Assembly: GCF_009674825.1 (NCBI RefSeq)
Contig: NZ_WKJH01000001.1
Location: 248,001 to 312,000, forward strand
DNA: 64,000 bases
Source: Maribacter luteus
GTDB taxonomy: Bacteria > Bacteroidota > Bacteroidia > Flavobacteriales > Flavobacteriaceae
Direction: 5' to 3'
Below, piece by piece: positions 8,812 through 17,622 of the stretch (position 1 is its first letter; each line of letters begins with the position of its first letter). The position numbers and the translations under genes were made by a program. Below the pieces are notes generated by a model. It worked only from the letters and a program-made list of their open reading frames with translations, had not been told where the DNA came from and did no database searches.

Positions 8812-9773
8812 GTTATTTAGAAGCCACGAACGATTTATATAAAGATGCCGCTTTAACCCCGGATGTTGGTCTGTGTTGTACCACGAATCCTATATGGCAA
8901 TTCCCGGGATTATCAATTCCGAAAATCATGCAAGAAATGAATTATGGGTGCGGTAGTACCGTATCCGCACAGGATTTGGTAAACAACCCCAAGATTCTCT
9001 ACGTAGGAGTTGGTGGTGGCATGGAGTTATTGCAATTTTCTTATTTCTCACGTCAAAAAGGTGGAGTTACCGGAATAGATGTCGTGGATGAAATGCTCGA
9101 AGCTTCCAAAAAGAACTTTAAAATCGCAGAAGAAGAAAATGATTGGTTCAAAAGTGAGTTCGTTAATCTAATCAAAGGAGATGCCTTGAACTTACCCATT
9201 GAGGATGAAAGTGTTGATATTGCCGCCCAAAATTGTCTTTTCAATATTTTCAAGGCCGAAGACCTTAAGAAGGCCATCGCTGAAATGTACCGTGTTCTTA
9301 AACCCCACGGCCGTTTGGTCATGAGCGACCCAATATGTGAGCAACCTATGAACGACGAGTTACGAAACGACGACAGGCTGCGTGCCCTCTGTTTAAGTGG
9401 CAGTATTCCCATGAAAGACTATATTAAAGCCTTGACAGATGCCGGTTTCGGAACCATAGAGATCAGGGCCCGAAAATCGTACCGGGTATTATCCCCTAAC
9501 CATTATCCTACCGATGAACTGATCTTTATAGAATCTATAGAAATTGCCGCCATAAAAGATCCGATGCCAGAAGACGGACCTTGTATTTTTACAGGTAAAA
9601 CCGCCATTTACTATGGGGATGAAGAGTATTTCGATGACAATGCCGGACACGTCCTATTACAAAACCAACCATTGGCCATCTGTGATAAAACCGCAGCAGC
9701 TTTGGCAAAAACAGGGGCCCCCATACATATTAGCGAAAGCACATGGCATTATAACGGTGGTGGCTGTTGCTGA
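8808..9773 (+). CDS. arsM: ArsM-like arsenite S-adenosylmethionine methyltransferase
   Basis: 321 residues with a class I methyltransferase fold. The SAM loop is ILYVGVGGGMELLQFS, the acidic turn GIDVVDEM, then NLPIEDESVDIAAQNCLFNIF and EMYRVLKPHGRLVMSDP. Cysteines sit where thiol-bound arsenic enzymes need them: a CC pair at 23-24, QNC, the Cys of DPIC, LCLSGSIP, and a terminal GGGCC (320-321). The pattern matches the ArsM of bacterial arsenosugar clusters, which methylates As(III) to dimethylarsenic species. The start overlaps the PNP stop by four bases. The radical SAM partner ArsS, often the next gene, is not here; a DUF547 gene follows after 60 bases. Confidence 0.85.
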   Translation: MSYLEATNDLYKDAALTPDVGLCCTTNPIWQFPGLSIPKIMQEMNYGCGSTVSAQDLVNNPKILYVGVGGGMELLQFSYFSRQKGGVTGIDVVDEMLEASKKNFKIAEEENDWFKSEFVNLIKGDALNLPIEDESVDIAAQNCLFNIFKAEDLKKAIAEMYRVLKPHGRLVMSDPICEQPMNDELRNDDRLRALCLSGSIPMKDYIKALTDAGFGTIEIRARKSYRVLSPNHYPTDELIFIESIEIAAIKDPMPEDGPCIFTGKTAIYYGDEEYFDDNAGHVLLQNQPLAICDKTAAALAKTGAPIHISESTWHYNGGGCC

Positions 9774-9833
9774 TTTTTGTAAGGTTTAAAGGCTTTCATG
9801 AACTAAAGAAGTGTATTTTCACAAGCATAGACC

Positions 9834-10583
9834 ATGACCAAACTGAAACATTTCTTCTTAATTGTGTTGCCTTTTTTCTTATTGCTGAATTGTTTTGGCC
9901 AAAAACCATCACACATGGGCTCATCAATAAATGCAGTAGCAATTGACCATCAAGTATGGGACAACTTATTGAGAAAGTATGTTGATGGACAAGGGAATGT
10001 AGACTATAAAGGTTTTGCTTCCGATGGGGAGCAACTAAATACTTACCTTGAGTATCTGGCGAAAAACCCTATTGCCAAATCAGCACCAAAAGAAGAGCAA
10101 TTGGCTTATTACATAAACCTATATAATGCAGGTACGGTTCAATTGATTTTGGAGCATTACCCCTTAAAGAGCATAAAGGATATTTTTAGACCATGGGGCA
10201 AAGATCGTATAAAAATAGGTGATGAAAGTTTTTCACTTGGTGAGATAGAACACGATATACTTCGAAAAATGAATGAACCGCGAATTCATTTTGCGATTAA
10301 TTGCGCTTCTTTTTCTTGCCCAAAACTTTTGAACAAAGCCTTTTCGGCATCTACAATGGAAGAACAACTAAATAGGGCCGCCTTTGATTTTATCAATGAT
10401 TCCAGCAAAAATAAAATTTCATCGAATACAGTTGCGATTTCAAAAATATTCAAATGGTATAAAGATGACTTTACAGAGGAAAATAATTTAACCGAATACC
10501 TGAACCGGTATTCCGATATCAAGATCCAAAAAGGCTCTGAAATAGTTTATCTAACTTATGATTGGAGCTTGAATGAAAGATAA
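9834..10583 (+). CDS. DUF547 protein, probable lipoprotein
   Basis: 249 residues. The N-terminus MTKLKHFFLIVLPFFLLLNC carries a possible SPII site (LLNC, then F). The DUF547 core shows LAYYINLYNAGTVQLILEHYP, IEHDILRKM and the signature HFAINCASFSCPKLL, whose paired Cys are conserved in the family, ending with KWYKDDF and YDWSLNE. The biochemical role of DUF547 is unknown. Its end overlaps the TIGR04283-type gene by 11 bases, so the two are probably coupled. A second DUF547 protein is encoded at 16556-17272. Confidence 0.8.
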   Translation: MTKLKHFFLIVLPFFLLLNCFGQKPSHMGSSINAVAIDHQVWDNLLRKYVDGQGNVDYKGFASDGEQLNTYLEYLAKNPIAKSAPKEEQLAYYINLYNAGTVQLILEHYPLKSIKDIFRPWGKDRIKIGDESFSLGEIEHDILRKMNEPRIHFAINCASFSCPKLLNKAFSASTMEEQLNRAAFDFINDSSKNKISSNTVAISKIFKWYKDDFTEENNLTEYLNRYSDIKIQKGSEIVYLTYDWSLNER

Positions 10584-11274
10584 TACGACCATAAGTATTA
10601 TTATTCCCGTTCTTAATGAGGAAAGCCAAATTGCAGACCTGATCAGCTATTTAATTGAAAACAGCTCTTCTTCCCAAATAGCAGAAATACTTGTAATCGA
10701 TGGTGGCAGCGTTGATAATACCGTGGATAGTGCAAAAAATGCGGGAGCCGTTATTTTACAGACACAAAAAGGAAGGGCCAAACAAATGAACCAAGGGGCA
10801 AAAATGGCGAAGGGTGATATTCTCTATTTTTTGCACGCAGATACCCTGCCCCCAAAGAACTTTGATAGTTATATCATCTCCGCAATTTCCGAGAACCATG
10901 AATCCGGTTGTTTTCAAATGCGTTTCGACAGCAACCATTGGCTACTTCGTTTCTTTGCATGGTTTACCAAGTACAATCATAAAATATGCAGAGGTGGCGA
11001 CCAATCTTTATTCATCACCAAAAATCTATTTGCCAGAATCAAAGGATTCAATGAAGATTATATTGTTTTCGAGGACAATGAATTTATCGGGCGTATCTAT
11101 GAAAAAACAGGATTTAAGATAATTCCACATCATGTTCAAACCTCTGCAAGGAAATATCGGCAACACGGGGTCATAAAACTCCAATATCATTTCGGGGTCA
11201 TTCACCTTAAAAACTTTTTGGGTGCGGGTCCCGATCAGTTGTACGACTATTATAAAAAGAAAATTGCCCTTTAA
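10573..11274 (+). CDS. TIGR04283-type family 2 glycosyltransferase (arsenosugar-associated)
   Basis: 233 residues of GT-A fold. It starts ISIIIPVLNEESQIADLI, then ILVIDGGSVDNTVDSAK, KGRAKQMNQGAKMAKGDILYFLHADT (DXD-like metal site HADT), a GGDQSLFI turn and GFNEDYIVFEDNEF. The DGGS and GRAKQMNQGA forms are typical of TIGR04283, which recurs with TIGR04282 and ArsM. It is the last gene of this plus-strand run and ends in a four-base stop overlap (TTAA) with the convergent amidase gene. Confidence 0.87.
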   Translation: MKDNTTISIIIPVLNEESQIADLISYLIENSSSSQIAEILVIDGGSVDNTVDSAKNAGAVILQTQKGRAKQMNQGAKMAKGDILYFLHADTLPPKNFDSYIISAISENHESGCFQMRFDSNHWLLRFFAWFTKYNHKICRGGDQSLFITKNLFARIKGFNEDYIVFEDNEFIGRIYEKTGFKIIPHHVQTSARKYRQHGVIKLQYHFGVIHLKNFLGAGPDQLYDYYKKKIAL

Positions 11275-12335
11275 CGAATAGGTCCAATCTCCCCACTTTC
11301 AAAGTCCTTGATAACACCCTCAGATATCCATTTGGCCAAAGCTTGACGGTTATCGGGCTCCAATATTCTTTTTTGATCTTTTTTGTTACGTATGTTCCCT
11401 ATCTCGATAAATGTCATTGCCGGATGGGTTTTTTTCACAAGGTAAAGCGAAGTCCTGTCTTGGAAAGTACCTGTATATGTTCGATTAGGCTGATATTTTT
11501 TATATTTCAGTTTGAATGTCTCATGAATACTCTCTGCCAGTTTTTTTCCATTTTTACTCTTGGCATGATGGTAAAAGAAAACATCTATATTCTGCCCTTT
11601 ACTTCGACTGTCCACATGGGTTACGATAAGCCGCTGAAATTGGCCGCTATGTTTTTTATGAAGCTCATTGACGATATCGACACGTTGCCTTAACCGGGCT
11701 GTTTGGTTCAACGGAATCACCTTATCGGGAAAGGCAACCTCATCCCTATCCATTTCCAAAATTCGCTCATCACGTATACCATCGTCCTTATCTTGGATAA
11801 TGACATATACAGTGGCGCTCTGGGCCATAAGTTCACGTGCCAACCTAAGGGTTAGGTCATAAGCATATTCATCTTCGGAGATATAGGTCTCCCCATATTT
11901 GGTCATAGCCCCGGGGTCGGGACCCCCATGTCCAGATATAAGATAATAAACAGCTCCTTTAAGTCGGGTATTCTTGATGACCACATCTGAATACGCCTCA
12001 CCGAACAACGGATATGAAACACTATTTACCAGTATCGGCGCTTCCTCTTTAACCTTTTCTATACTCGATATTGAGTCCGGTGTAGGCAAAAAGTAGGTTC
12101 TGCCTTCGTAAAGATGGATGCTATCACGAAGGTTTTCGGAATTTAAGGCAATGAAATCATCGAATGTTTCATAGGGATCAACCCCTTGCTTTCGCAATAG
12201 GGAATATACCCCGTCACCTTTTTCCGCTTTTACTGAAATATAAGCATCTTGCCCTATGGCCGAAACCACCAGAAACAATGACACAACAACTAAAAAACCT
12301 TTAATCTTCACTTTCACCTTTTTACTAATTGTCAT
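11271..12335 (-). CDS. N-acetylmuramoyl-L-alanine amidase (Amidase_3) with LysM-like domain
   Basis: 354 residues. A basic N-terminus and signal peptide end near Gln29. A LysM-like module spans about 30-84 (EKGDGVYSLLRKQGV ... LNSENL ... EGRTYFLP). The Amidase_3 domain carries the zinc ligands in ISGHGGPDPGA (His136), the DEYAYDL segment (Glu156) and VTHVDS (His240), and the catalytic Glu311 in FIEIGN. It should cleave the amide bond between N-acetylmuramic acid and L-Ala in periplasmic peptidoglycan. Its start overlaps the upstream paralogue by 11 bases. The usual HAN/HAD motif is THVDS here. Confidence 0.85.
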   Translation of the reverse strand: MTISKKVKVKIKGFLVVVSLFLVVSAIGQDAYISVKAEKGDGVYSLLRKQGVDPYETFDDFIALNSENLRDSIHLYEGRTYFLPTPDSISSIEKVKEEAPILVNSVSYPLFGEAYSDVVIKNTRLKGAVYYLISGHGGPDPGAMTKYGETYISEDEYAYDLTLRLARELMAQSATVYVIIQDKDDGIRDERILEMDRDEVAFPDKVIPLNQTARLRQRVDIVNELHKKHSGQFQRLIVTHVDSRSKGQNIDVFFYHHAKSKNGKKLAESIHETFKLKYKKYQPNRTYTGTFQDRTSLYLVKKTHPAMTFIEIGNIRNKKDQKRILEPDNRQALAKWISEGVIKDFESGEIGPIR

Positions 12336-13224
12336 TAAACTCGGTATTGGTATAATCCGATAAAATTCCGTTGGTAATTAGGTTGGTTATGTTCTTTTTG
12401 TCTGCGGCAACTTTTATGGTCTTGTGCTCCCCATCTGATTTTGAATCCATATCAATGAATGTAATAGGAGGCAAAATATTCTTGGCAAAGGCAATATTCT
12501 TGAAATCTGTGAATACTTTGGAATAATCGTCCAAAGATTCATGGTTAATTTCATTTTTGCCCAAGACCTTTAATATATTATCCGCAAATCTTTTACTTTC
12601 GACCCTTTCAGCATAATGATATACGGTTACCTCAGCCTTCGTTTTAGCAATCGCATCACTATTATCTATAATCATTAACCTCTGATAATCCCCGTTATGC
12701 TTCAAATATTTCTTGTTCACTACGCTAACATAATCGATTAAATCAAGTGAATCCTTTACATTGCTTTCCAATAGATAAACCCTTGCCCCACTTTGGAGCA
12801 AATTTCTTGCCATACCTAAAGACACTCCTTCTTTTGGTGTTTTATTATGTTCAATCAAATAATATACCGTATTTATAAGCGAGCTATCCTTTCGTCTAAG
12901 AGTAGCAAGTTCCCCTTCAAAAATAGGTCGTTCCCTATCATCACTAACCGAAATGGAAACCCCTCTATTCTTAAAAGAATCCGGTGCATCCGGAATACGA
13001 TATGTCTCCCCTAGGACCAAACGACTTCCATTTTTTAGTTTATCCTCATTCAGCTCAAGGAATTGTGCGTAATATTTTGAAACATCTATACCCTCTTTTC
13101 TAAGCATCACGATAATTCCGTCTCCCTCTTTGGCAACTACGGTTTCCAATGTTTGTTGTGCAATCGCACATTTGAAAGAGATCAATACCAATACTACTAC
13201 CGAAAATTGTTTTATAATGCTCAC
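12325..13224 (-). CDS. LysM-amidase-like protein lacking catalytic residues (probable pseudoenzyme)
   Basis: 299 residues with a signal peptide (MSIIKQFSVVVLVLISFK) and a GTG start at 13224; no better ATG precedes the signal. It parallels the next gene throughout: EGDGIIVMLRKEGI matches the LysM-like module, NTVYYLIEHNKTPKEGV matches VYYLISGHGGPDPGA, and PPITFIDMDS matches PAMTFIEIGN. The zinc His, the second His (IIDNSD) and the catalytic Glu are all replaced, and about 50 residues around the second ligand are missing. The frame is intact, so this looks like a maintained non-catalytic paralogue, perhaps a regulator or partner of the active amidase, rather than decay. Confidence 0.75.
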   Translation of the reverse strand: MSIIKQFSVVVLVLISFKCAIAQQTLETVVAKEGDGIIVMLRKEGIDVSKYYAQFLELNEDKLKNGSRLVLGETYRIPDAPDSFKNRGVSISVSDDRERPIFEGELATLRRKDSSLINTVYYLIEHNKTPKEGVSLGMARNLLQSGARVYLLESNVKDSLDLIDYVSVVNKKYLKHNGDYQRLMIIDNSDAIAKTKAEVTVYHYAERVESKRFADNILKVLGKNEINHESLDDYSKVFTDFKNIAFAKNILPPITFIDMDSKSDGEHKTIKVAADKKNITNLITNGILSDYTNTEFNDN

Positions 13225-13254
13225 GTGCTAAAGGGTTGGTTTATACAAAGTAAG

Positions 13255-14517
13255 TTAAAAATACTGTCCAATTCCAAATACAATCCCCCGAGAAGGGTTT
13301 TTTGTTATACCATGGCCATAATCTATCCTGAAAATAGCATTGAAAATCCGTTTATGAATAAATCGCAATCCGACTCCGGGATATATCCTTATATTCCCTT
13401 CATCCCAAAAATCACTGAAATCCCCTCCGGGATTTCGCCAAGAGCCACCATCGATAAAAAGGTTACTTTGTAAAACGAACCAATCTTTATCTACCAAAGT
13501 ATGCCTATATTCCGTATTGAGGACTATGGCAGCCGTTCCACGATCTATTGTATTGCCTACCCCTCTGATATTTAAATTATTATCTACAGAAAAAGGTGCG
13601 AAAGGAGTTTCCATATTGCTAGCCAACCCTGCGCGCAACCTATTGGCCCAATTGCCTTTTTTACCCACTCGCTTATAAAAAACGAAATCATTGAAACCAA
13701 TAAAAAAATCAGGAAGGTTCTCATCGGTACTCCCCACATATTGAAAGTTAAGGGTACTTCTGAACCCGTTCAGATATTGATAATGATATTCAATATCCTC
13801 ATGGCTATAAATAAATTTGAACAAGTGTTTATCTACGTTCAATGACTGGGGTATATCTGGTTGTGTGGCACCAGAAAGGTACTTATAATCCTCCGTAAAA
13901 AGGCTAAAACCCAATTCTATCCTATTCTTGAAATCAAGCTCATAGAGCCCCATTATCTGAAAACCATTGTTCCTGTATTTATAATCCGCACTCGTATCAT
14001 TGAAAAAAACAGGTTCTTGAGTGGTAAAGTCATTATAACTCAATGAAAGACCCAATCTATTTGAAAAAAGATACGGGGCCCTTAAATTGAGTCCATAGGA
14101 ATGGAAAACATCGAATTGATAAAACCCTCCCAAGGTGATATTCTTACCAAAGGTATTGAACTCTTGCAGTCCGACCCTAAAGGCAAAATCGTCGTTCGAT
14201 GAGCTGAACAAGTTGGCAAAAGGTATTAAAGTAAAATTTTCTTCGATAGTGAAAACAACATCATAATCGCCTGTGACCAACTTAAAAGTTTGAAAATAGG
14301 CATGAGAAACAGGCGGAAGTCTTTTAAGACGAATCACATCTTCATTCAATTGAACGGAATCCAAAACCGATCCGATCTTTGTTCGTACCAATTTTTCTAC
14401 GAAGGTTGTCTTTATCCTTTTGGCCCCATTAAAACCAACACTGGTGATAATTGGTTCTTGGGCAAACCCAAATGTAAAACTTAGTACTAATAAAAAGGTC
14501 AAATACGTCTTAACCAT
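13255..14517 (-). CDS. BamA/TamA-like outer-membrane protein with one POTRA-type domain
   Basis: 420 residues with signal MVKTYLTFLLVLSFTFGFAQ. The segment EPIITSVGFNGAKRIKTTFVEKLVRTKIGSVLDSVQL is a POTRA-type domain (about 21-100), with VVFTIEEN closing it. A C-terminal Omp85 barrel follows, with GFNDFVFYKRVG, NIRGVGN, EYRHTL and terminal GIGQYF (aromatic last residue). Such proteins insert or export outer-membrane components; with one POTRA it is far shorter than BamA and is probably an accessory. It lies 30 bases upstream of the amidase-like pair on the same strand, so a shared envelope function is possible. Confidence 0.8.
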   Translation of the reverse strand: MVKTYLTFLLVLSFTFGFAQEPIITSVGFNGAKRIKTTFVEKLVRTKIGSVLDSVQLNEDVIRLKRLPPVSHAYFQTFKLVTGDYDVVFTIEENFTLIPFANLFSSSNDDFAFRVGLQEFNTFGKNITLGGFYQFDVFHSYGLNLRAPYLFSNRLGLSLSYNDFTTQEPVFFNDTSADYKYRNNGFQIMGLYELDFKNRIELGFSLFTEDYKYLSGATQPDIPQSLNVDKHLFKFIYSHEDIEYHYQYLNGFRSTLNFQYVGSTDENLPDFFIGFNDFVFYKRVGKKGNWANRLRAGLASNMETPFAPFSVDNNLNIRGVGNTIDRGTAAIVLNTEYRHTLVDKDWFVLQSNLFIDGGSWRNPGGDFSDFWDEGNIRIYPGVGLRFIHKRIFNAIFRIDYGHGITKNPSRGIVFGIGQYF

Positions 14518-14599
14518 ATCAGAATCGAGAGAATTATTAACTTTATAAACAAGGCGTTCAGTTTTTAAAAAAATCCCACTACATTACAATGATGGCATA

Positions 14600-15601
14600 T
14601 CAGTACATTTTATAAAAGTCACTGATTACCAATTGGGCCGGTTTATTCTGGGGTGTAAACCTATTATCATTTTCACCCCCTGCCCTATCATGATGAATAA
14701 ACCATTTCCATACATAACCTCCTGCAAACCAATTCTCTCCCCAAAATTCCTCAAAAATCGCCTTTTTGGCATTTACTTGCCCTTCTAAATTCACGTTTTC
14801 GTCATTCCGATCGACCAACCAAGGTTTCTTTGCGGTATAATCCATACTCCTATAACCATATTCCGTGAAAATTACAGGTCTGTTTTTTTCAAGGGAAAAA
14901 GCACTCATTTTTTCCTTATGCTTTTTCCAACCCGCTCTCAACTGTTCTACGGAAGGGGTCCTTTCTTCAGAAAGTGGAAAATAGGCATCTATTCCTATGA
15001 AATCGATATCTTCCCAAAATGTAGTTTTGGTATATTCGTCCCAATTCGCAGCATAGGTCAATTTACCGGTATAAACACTCCTGATTTCCTGAATGAGATT
15101 TTTCCAGAAAACCGGTCTGTTTTTAACAAATCGCTCCAGCTCTGTACCAATGCATAAAAGCTCCGTATTGGTTTCTTCGGCCAATCGGGCATAGGCCATT
15201 AGAAATTTCTCGTAAGATTCCTCTAAGGCTTTCCAATCTTTTTCCGATTGCATTTCCAAAGAACCTGTAAACACGCCACGCCAAATCCATATTTGTGGTT
15301 TCAACATTACCCGAACACCATTCTTATGAAGCATTTCTATATATTGTTTGGCTCCGCTTTTGGTTTCACCGAACCATTGCCTTTCCGTATCAAAAACAAT
15401 GTTCGGGGAATTTATTTCCCGGATAAACCCAAATGGCATAACGGCAGCATGGTTGGCATGTATTTTTAAAATTTCCTTTACTTGCTGCTGGCCTACCTTC
15501 TCTCTGGAAGCGACAAAACTTACGCCATTGATTTTTTCAAATTTCTGGCTGGCACAAGAAATCTGTAATAAGCACAACAGCAATATGACCAAAATCCTCA
15601 T
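14600..15601 (-). CDS. GH113-like TIM-barrel glycoside hydrolase, lipoprotein
   Basis: 333 residues with an SPII signal ending LLQISC (Cys16). It then reads GVSFVASREKVGQQ, VMLKPQIWIWRG, LLCIGTELERF and VIFTEYGYRS. These match the strand-4 acid/base Glu (GTELE) and strand-7 nucleophile Glu (TEYGY) of clan GH-A, closest in my memory to GH113-like proteins (GH113 includes beta-mannanases). WKWF near the C-terminus fits the last barrel strand. Substrate unknown; no other mannan gene is nearby. Confidence 0.7.
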   Translation of the reverse strand: MRILVILLLCLLQISCASQKFEKINGVSFVASREKVGQQQVKEILKIHANHAAVMPFGFIREINSPNIVFDTERQWFGETKSGAKQYIEMLHKNGVRVMLKPQIWIWRGVFTGSLEMQSEKDWKALEESYEKFLMAYARLAEETNTELLCIGTELERFVKNRPVFWKNLIQEIRSVYTGKLTYAANWDEYTKTTFWEDIDFIGIDAYFPLSEERTPSVEQLRAGWKKHKEKMSAFSLEKNRPVIFTEYGYRSMDYTAKKPWLVDRNDENVNLEGQVNAKKAIFEEFWGENWFAGGYVWKWFIHHDRAGGENDNRFTPQNKPAQLVISDFYKMY

Positions 15602-15647
15602 TAACTAGCTATTAATGATTCTAAAATACACTATTTAAAATTATCAG

Positions 15648-16532
15648 CTAGAAAATAGCCCGTAGACCAATATTAAAAGTCTCACCCAATCCCGTATTAC
15701 TGCCTCTTAAAAAATTAGTGTAAAGCATTTCCACGTTCAAGGCTTTCGTTAGTTGATATTTGGCCCCTCCGCCCATTGCGGTGTAATCCTGATCGAAATT
15801 ATTACCAAGATCCAATCGTTGGGAGTGCTGCATTAATGCCAATACCGTAAACTTGGAGCTGGGAAAATAACTTAAGAACAATCCAGGAGCCAGAATAAGA
15901 CTGTTATTCGCAAAGCTTTCGCCTGATTTGCCAAAATGGAGTTCAGAATTCAACTCGGTAAACAACTGCCATTTTTCACTCGGAAAGGTATAATCATAGA
16001 AAAAACGATTTTGCCATGTATACCCTTTTTGATCTAAAAAAACACCATTTTCCGTTTCATTATCTACCAAAGGGATGAAAAACGAACTTTGAACTGAAAA
16101 ACTACTTTCTGAGGCAAATGGTACGAATTTCACCGATGGCGCAAATGAAGTAATCCCGGAACGGGCCGTACCCTCTTGCCCATCAAACTTAAAAACATCC
16201 AGTGCTTTTCGGTCATTTATCACATTGCTCCTCATTTCTATAATAGCACCGATATTCCACCTTTTACCCTCACCCACACCCGTATATACTTCAATGGTAG
16301 AAGTAAAGAATGTAGATCTCGGGATTCTTCCATCTTCAAAGGTGCTTCTGGTTTCCGTATACAAATTGTTGAACCATTTTAAATCCCACTTCCCTTTGCC
16401 TACTAATTTAGAGGGCGTGTATTGTTGAATATTACTTTTTTCAGGCTGATCCTGGCTCCCTTCTTGTGAAAATGCGCTTAGGGAGATAAACAGGATCATC
16501 ACCAAACCTATAAATGTTTTTATTTTCTGCAT
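15648..16532 (-). CDS. putative outer-membrane beta-barrel protein
   Basis: 294 residues with signal MQKIKTFIGLVMILFISLSAFS. The mature part is rich in alternating aromatic strands (WDLKWFNNLYTETRS, FSVQSSFFIPLVD, WQLFTELNSELHFG, FTVLALMQHSQRL) and ends in FNIGLRAIF, a typical barrel C-terminus with a terminal Phe. No specific family recognised. It is 23 bases downstream of the second DUF547 gene on the same strand, so the two may be cotranscribed. Confidence 0.6.
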   Translation of the reverse strand: MQKIKTFIGLVMILFISLSAFSQEGSQDQPEKSNIQQYTPSKLVGKGKWDLKWFNNLYTETRSTFEDGRIPRSTFFTSTIEVYTGVGEGKRWNIGAIIEMRSNVINDRKALDVFKFDGQEGTARSGITSFAPSVKFVPFASESSFSVQSSFFIPLVDNETENGVFLDQKGYTWQNRFFYDYTFPSEKWQLFTELNSELHFGKSGESFANNSLILAPGLFLSYFPSSKFTVLALMQHSQRLDLGNNFDQDYTAMGGGAKYQLTKALNVEMLYTNFLRGSNTGLGETFNIGLRAIF

Positions 16533-16555
16533 CTAATTTGATTAAAGTTGATTTA

Positions 16556-17272
16556 TCATTTTTCGTTCAAAGCCCAGTTATATTCATAAAAGGAAACTTT
16601 TGCCTTTTCCGGTAATTTTTTAAATCGATACTGATTAATGTATTCGACCAAACCCTTTCCGTCTTGGGTAAAATCATTTTTATACCATTCGAAAATCTGG
16701 GATATTCCGACCTTATTCTTCTTTACTTGAATGAATAAAGGGTCGTTTAAGGCCAATTTGGTTTGCTCTTCCAATTGAACCTCCAAAGAAGCCGGTGCAT
16801 AGGCCCTATTTATAATTGGCGGACAACCCAAACCAGCACATACCAAAACAAAATGGAACCGCGGTTCTTCGGGAAAAACAGCCCGCAACATTTCATGTTC
16901 TATATCATTAAGGGTTAATTCCCTACCTCCAATTTTATGCTTTTTTTTATCGAAAAAACCGGCCTTATCCAAAGGAGACTCAATAGGATAATTATCTACG
17001 ACACTTTTGATGACCAAAAGATTGTAACCGTTTATCCAAAAAGCTTGATACTCTTTAGGGTTCTCCTTAGAAACAGTAATTTTCTCCGCCATACCCAAAA
17101 CCTTATTCATTGAAGAAGGATCCTTTACTATAGCCCTGTAATCTACCTTACCACCGTCAACATACGTTTTAAGAAACGTGTCAGTTGCGGAAAAGAATCC
17201 AATCGTTTCTTGGGCATTTCCCGAACACACGAACAATAGACAAAAAAATAAGGCTTTATGGTTTTTAAACAT
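16556..17272 (-). CDS. second DUF547 protein, secreted
   Basis: 238 residues with signal MFKNHKALFFCLLFVCSGNA. Core motifs YQAFWINGYNLLVIKSVVDNYP, LNDIEHEMLR, HFVLVCAGLGCPPI, FEWYKNDF and YEYNWALNEK parallel those of the DUF547 gene at 9834-10583. The two share architecture but are well diverged, so they are not a recent duplication. This copy is on the minus strand, followed by a barrel protein gene. Function unknown. Confidence 0.8.
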   Translation of the reverse strand: MFKNHKALFFCLLFVCSGNAQETIGFFSATDTFLKTYVDGGKVDYRAIVKDPSSMNKVLGMAEKITVSKENPKEYQAFWINGYNLLVIKSVVDNYPIESPLDKAGFFDKKKHKIGGRELTLNDIEHEMLRAVFPEEPRFHFVLVCAGLGCPPIINRAYAPASLEVQLEEQTKLALNDPLFIQVKKNKVGISQIFEWYKNDFTQDGKGLVEYINQYRFKKLPEKAKVSFYEYNWALNEK

Positions 17273-17622
17273 CTTCTTTTATTTACTGATATAGAAGGTT
17301 AGTCGACTCCTTTCTATCATCTTACATTTAAATTTCAACATCAAATTACTCTAAAATATATCACAGAAGTATAACAGAAAGATAAAAGGTTTCTCATCCG
17401 CTTTCCCATCATCGCCGGCAAATTCAATGTTATAATAATTGACCCTATAAGGTTCACAAGAAGATATTACCTATTTTTTTAGCACGGAACAATATACATA
17501 AACAATTAAAAAACAATTGTTTATAACATTAAAAAAGACTATCATCTCTATAAATCTTAACCTTGGAAGATAAGTTCCTATATTTAGTTACGACTTAAAT
17601 TTCGACAACCAACAAAAAACAC
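17273..17622. other. 350-base divergent intergenic region
   Basis: AT-rich spacer between the minus-strand DUF547 gene and the plus-strand FAD oxidoreductase. No coding frame is supported. It contains a perfect 12-base palindrome AAACAATTGTTT at 17511-17522 with a half copy AAACAATT at 17500-17507. A near-consensus -7 element TATATTTA is at 17579-17586, with no TTTG at the right distance. Both divergent promoters probably lie here, but I cannot place them firmly. Confidence 0.4.

Noticed and set aside
12325-13224. Considered a pseudogene because catalytic residues are lost
   Set aside because: The frame and signal peptide are intact and it overlaps its neighbour; a maintained pseudoenzyme fits better.
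17511-17522. Perfect palindrome AAACAATTGTTT
   Set aside because: Short and AT-rich, likely by chance in this composition; no regulator or second full copy supports an operator.
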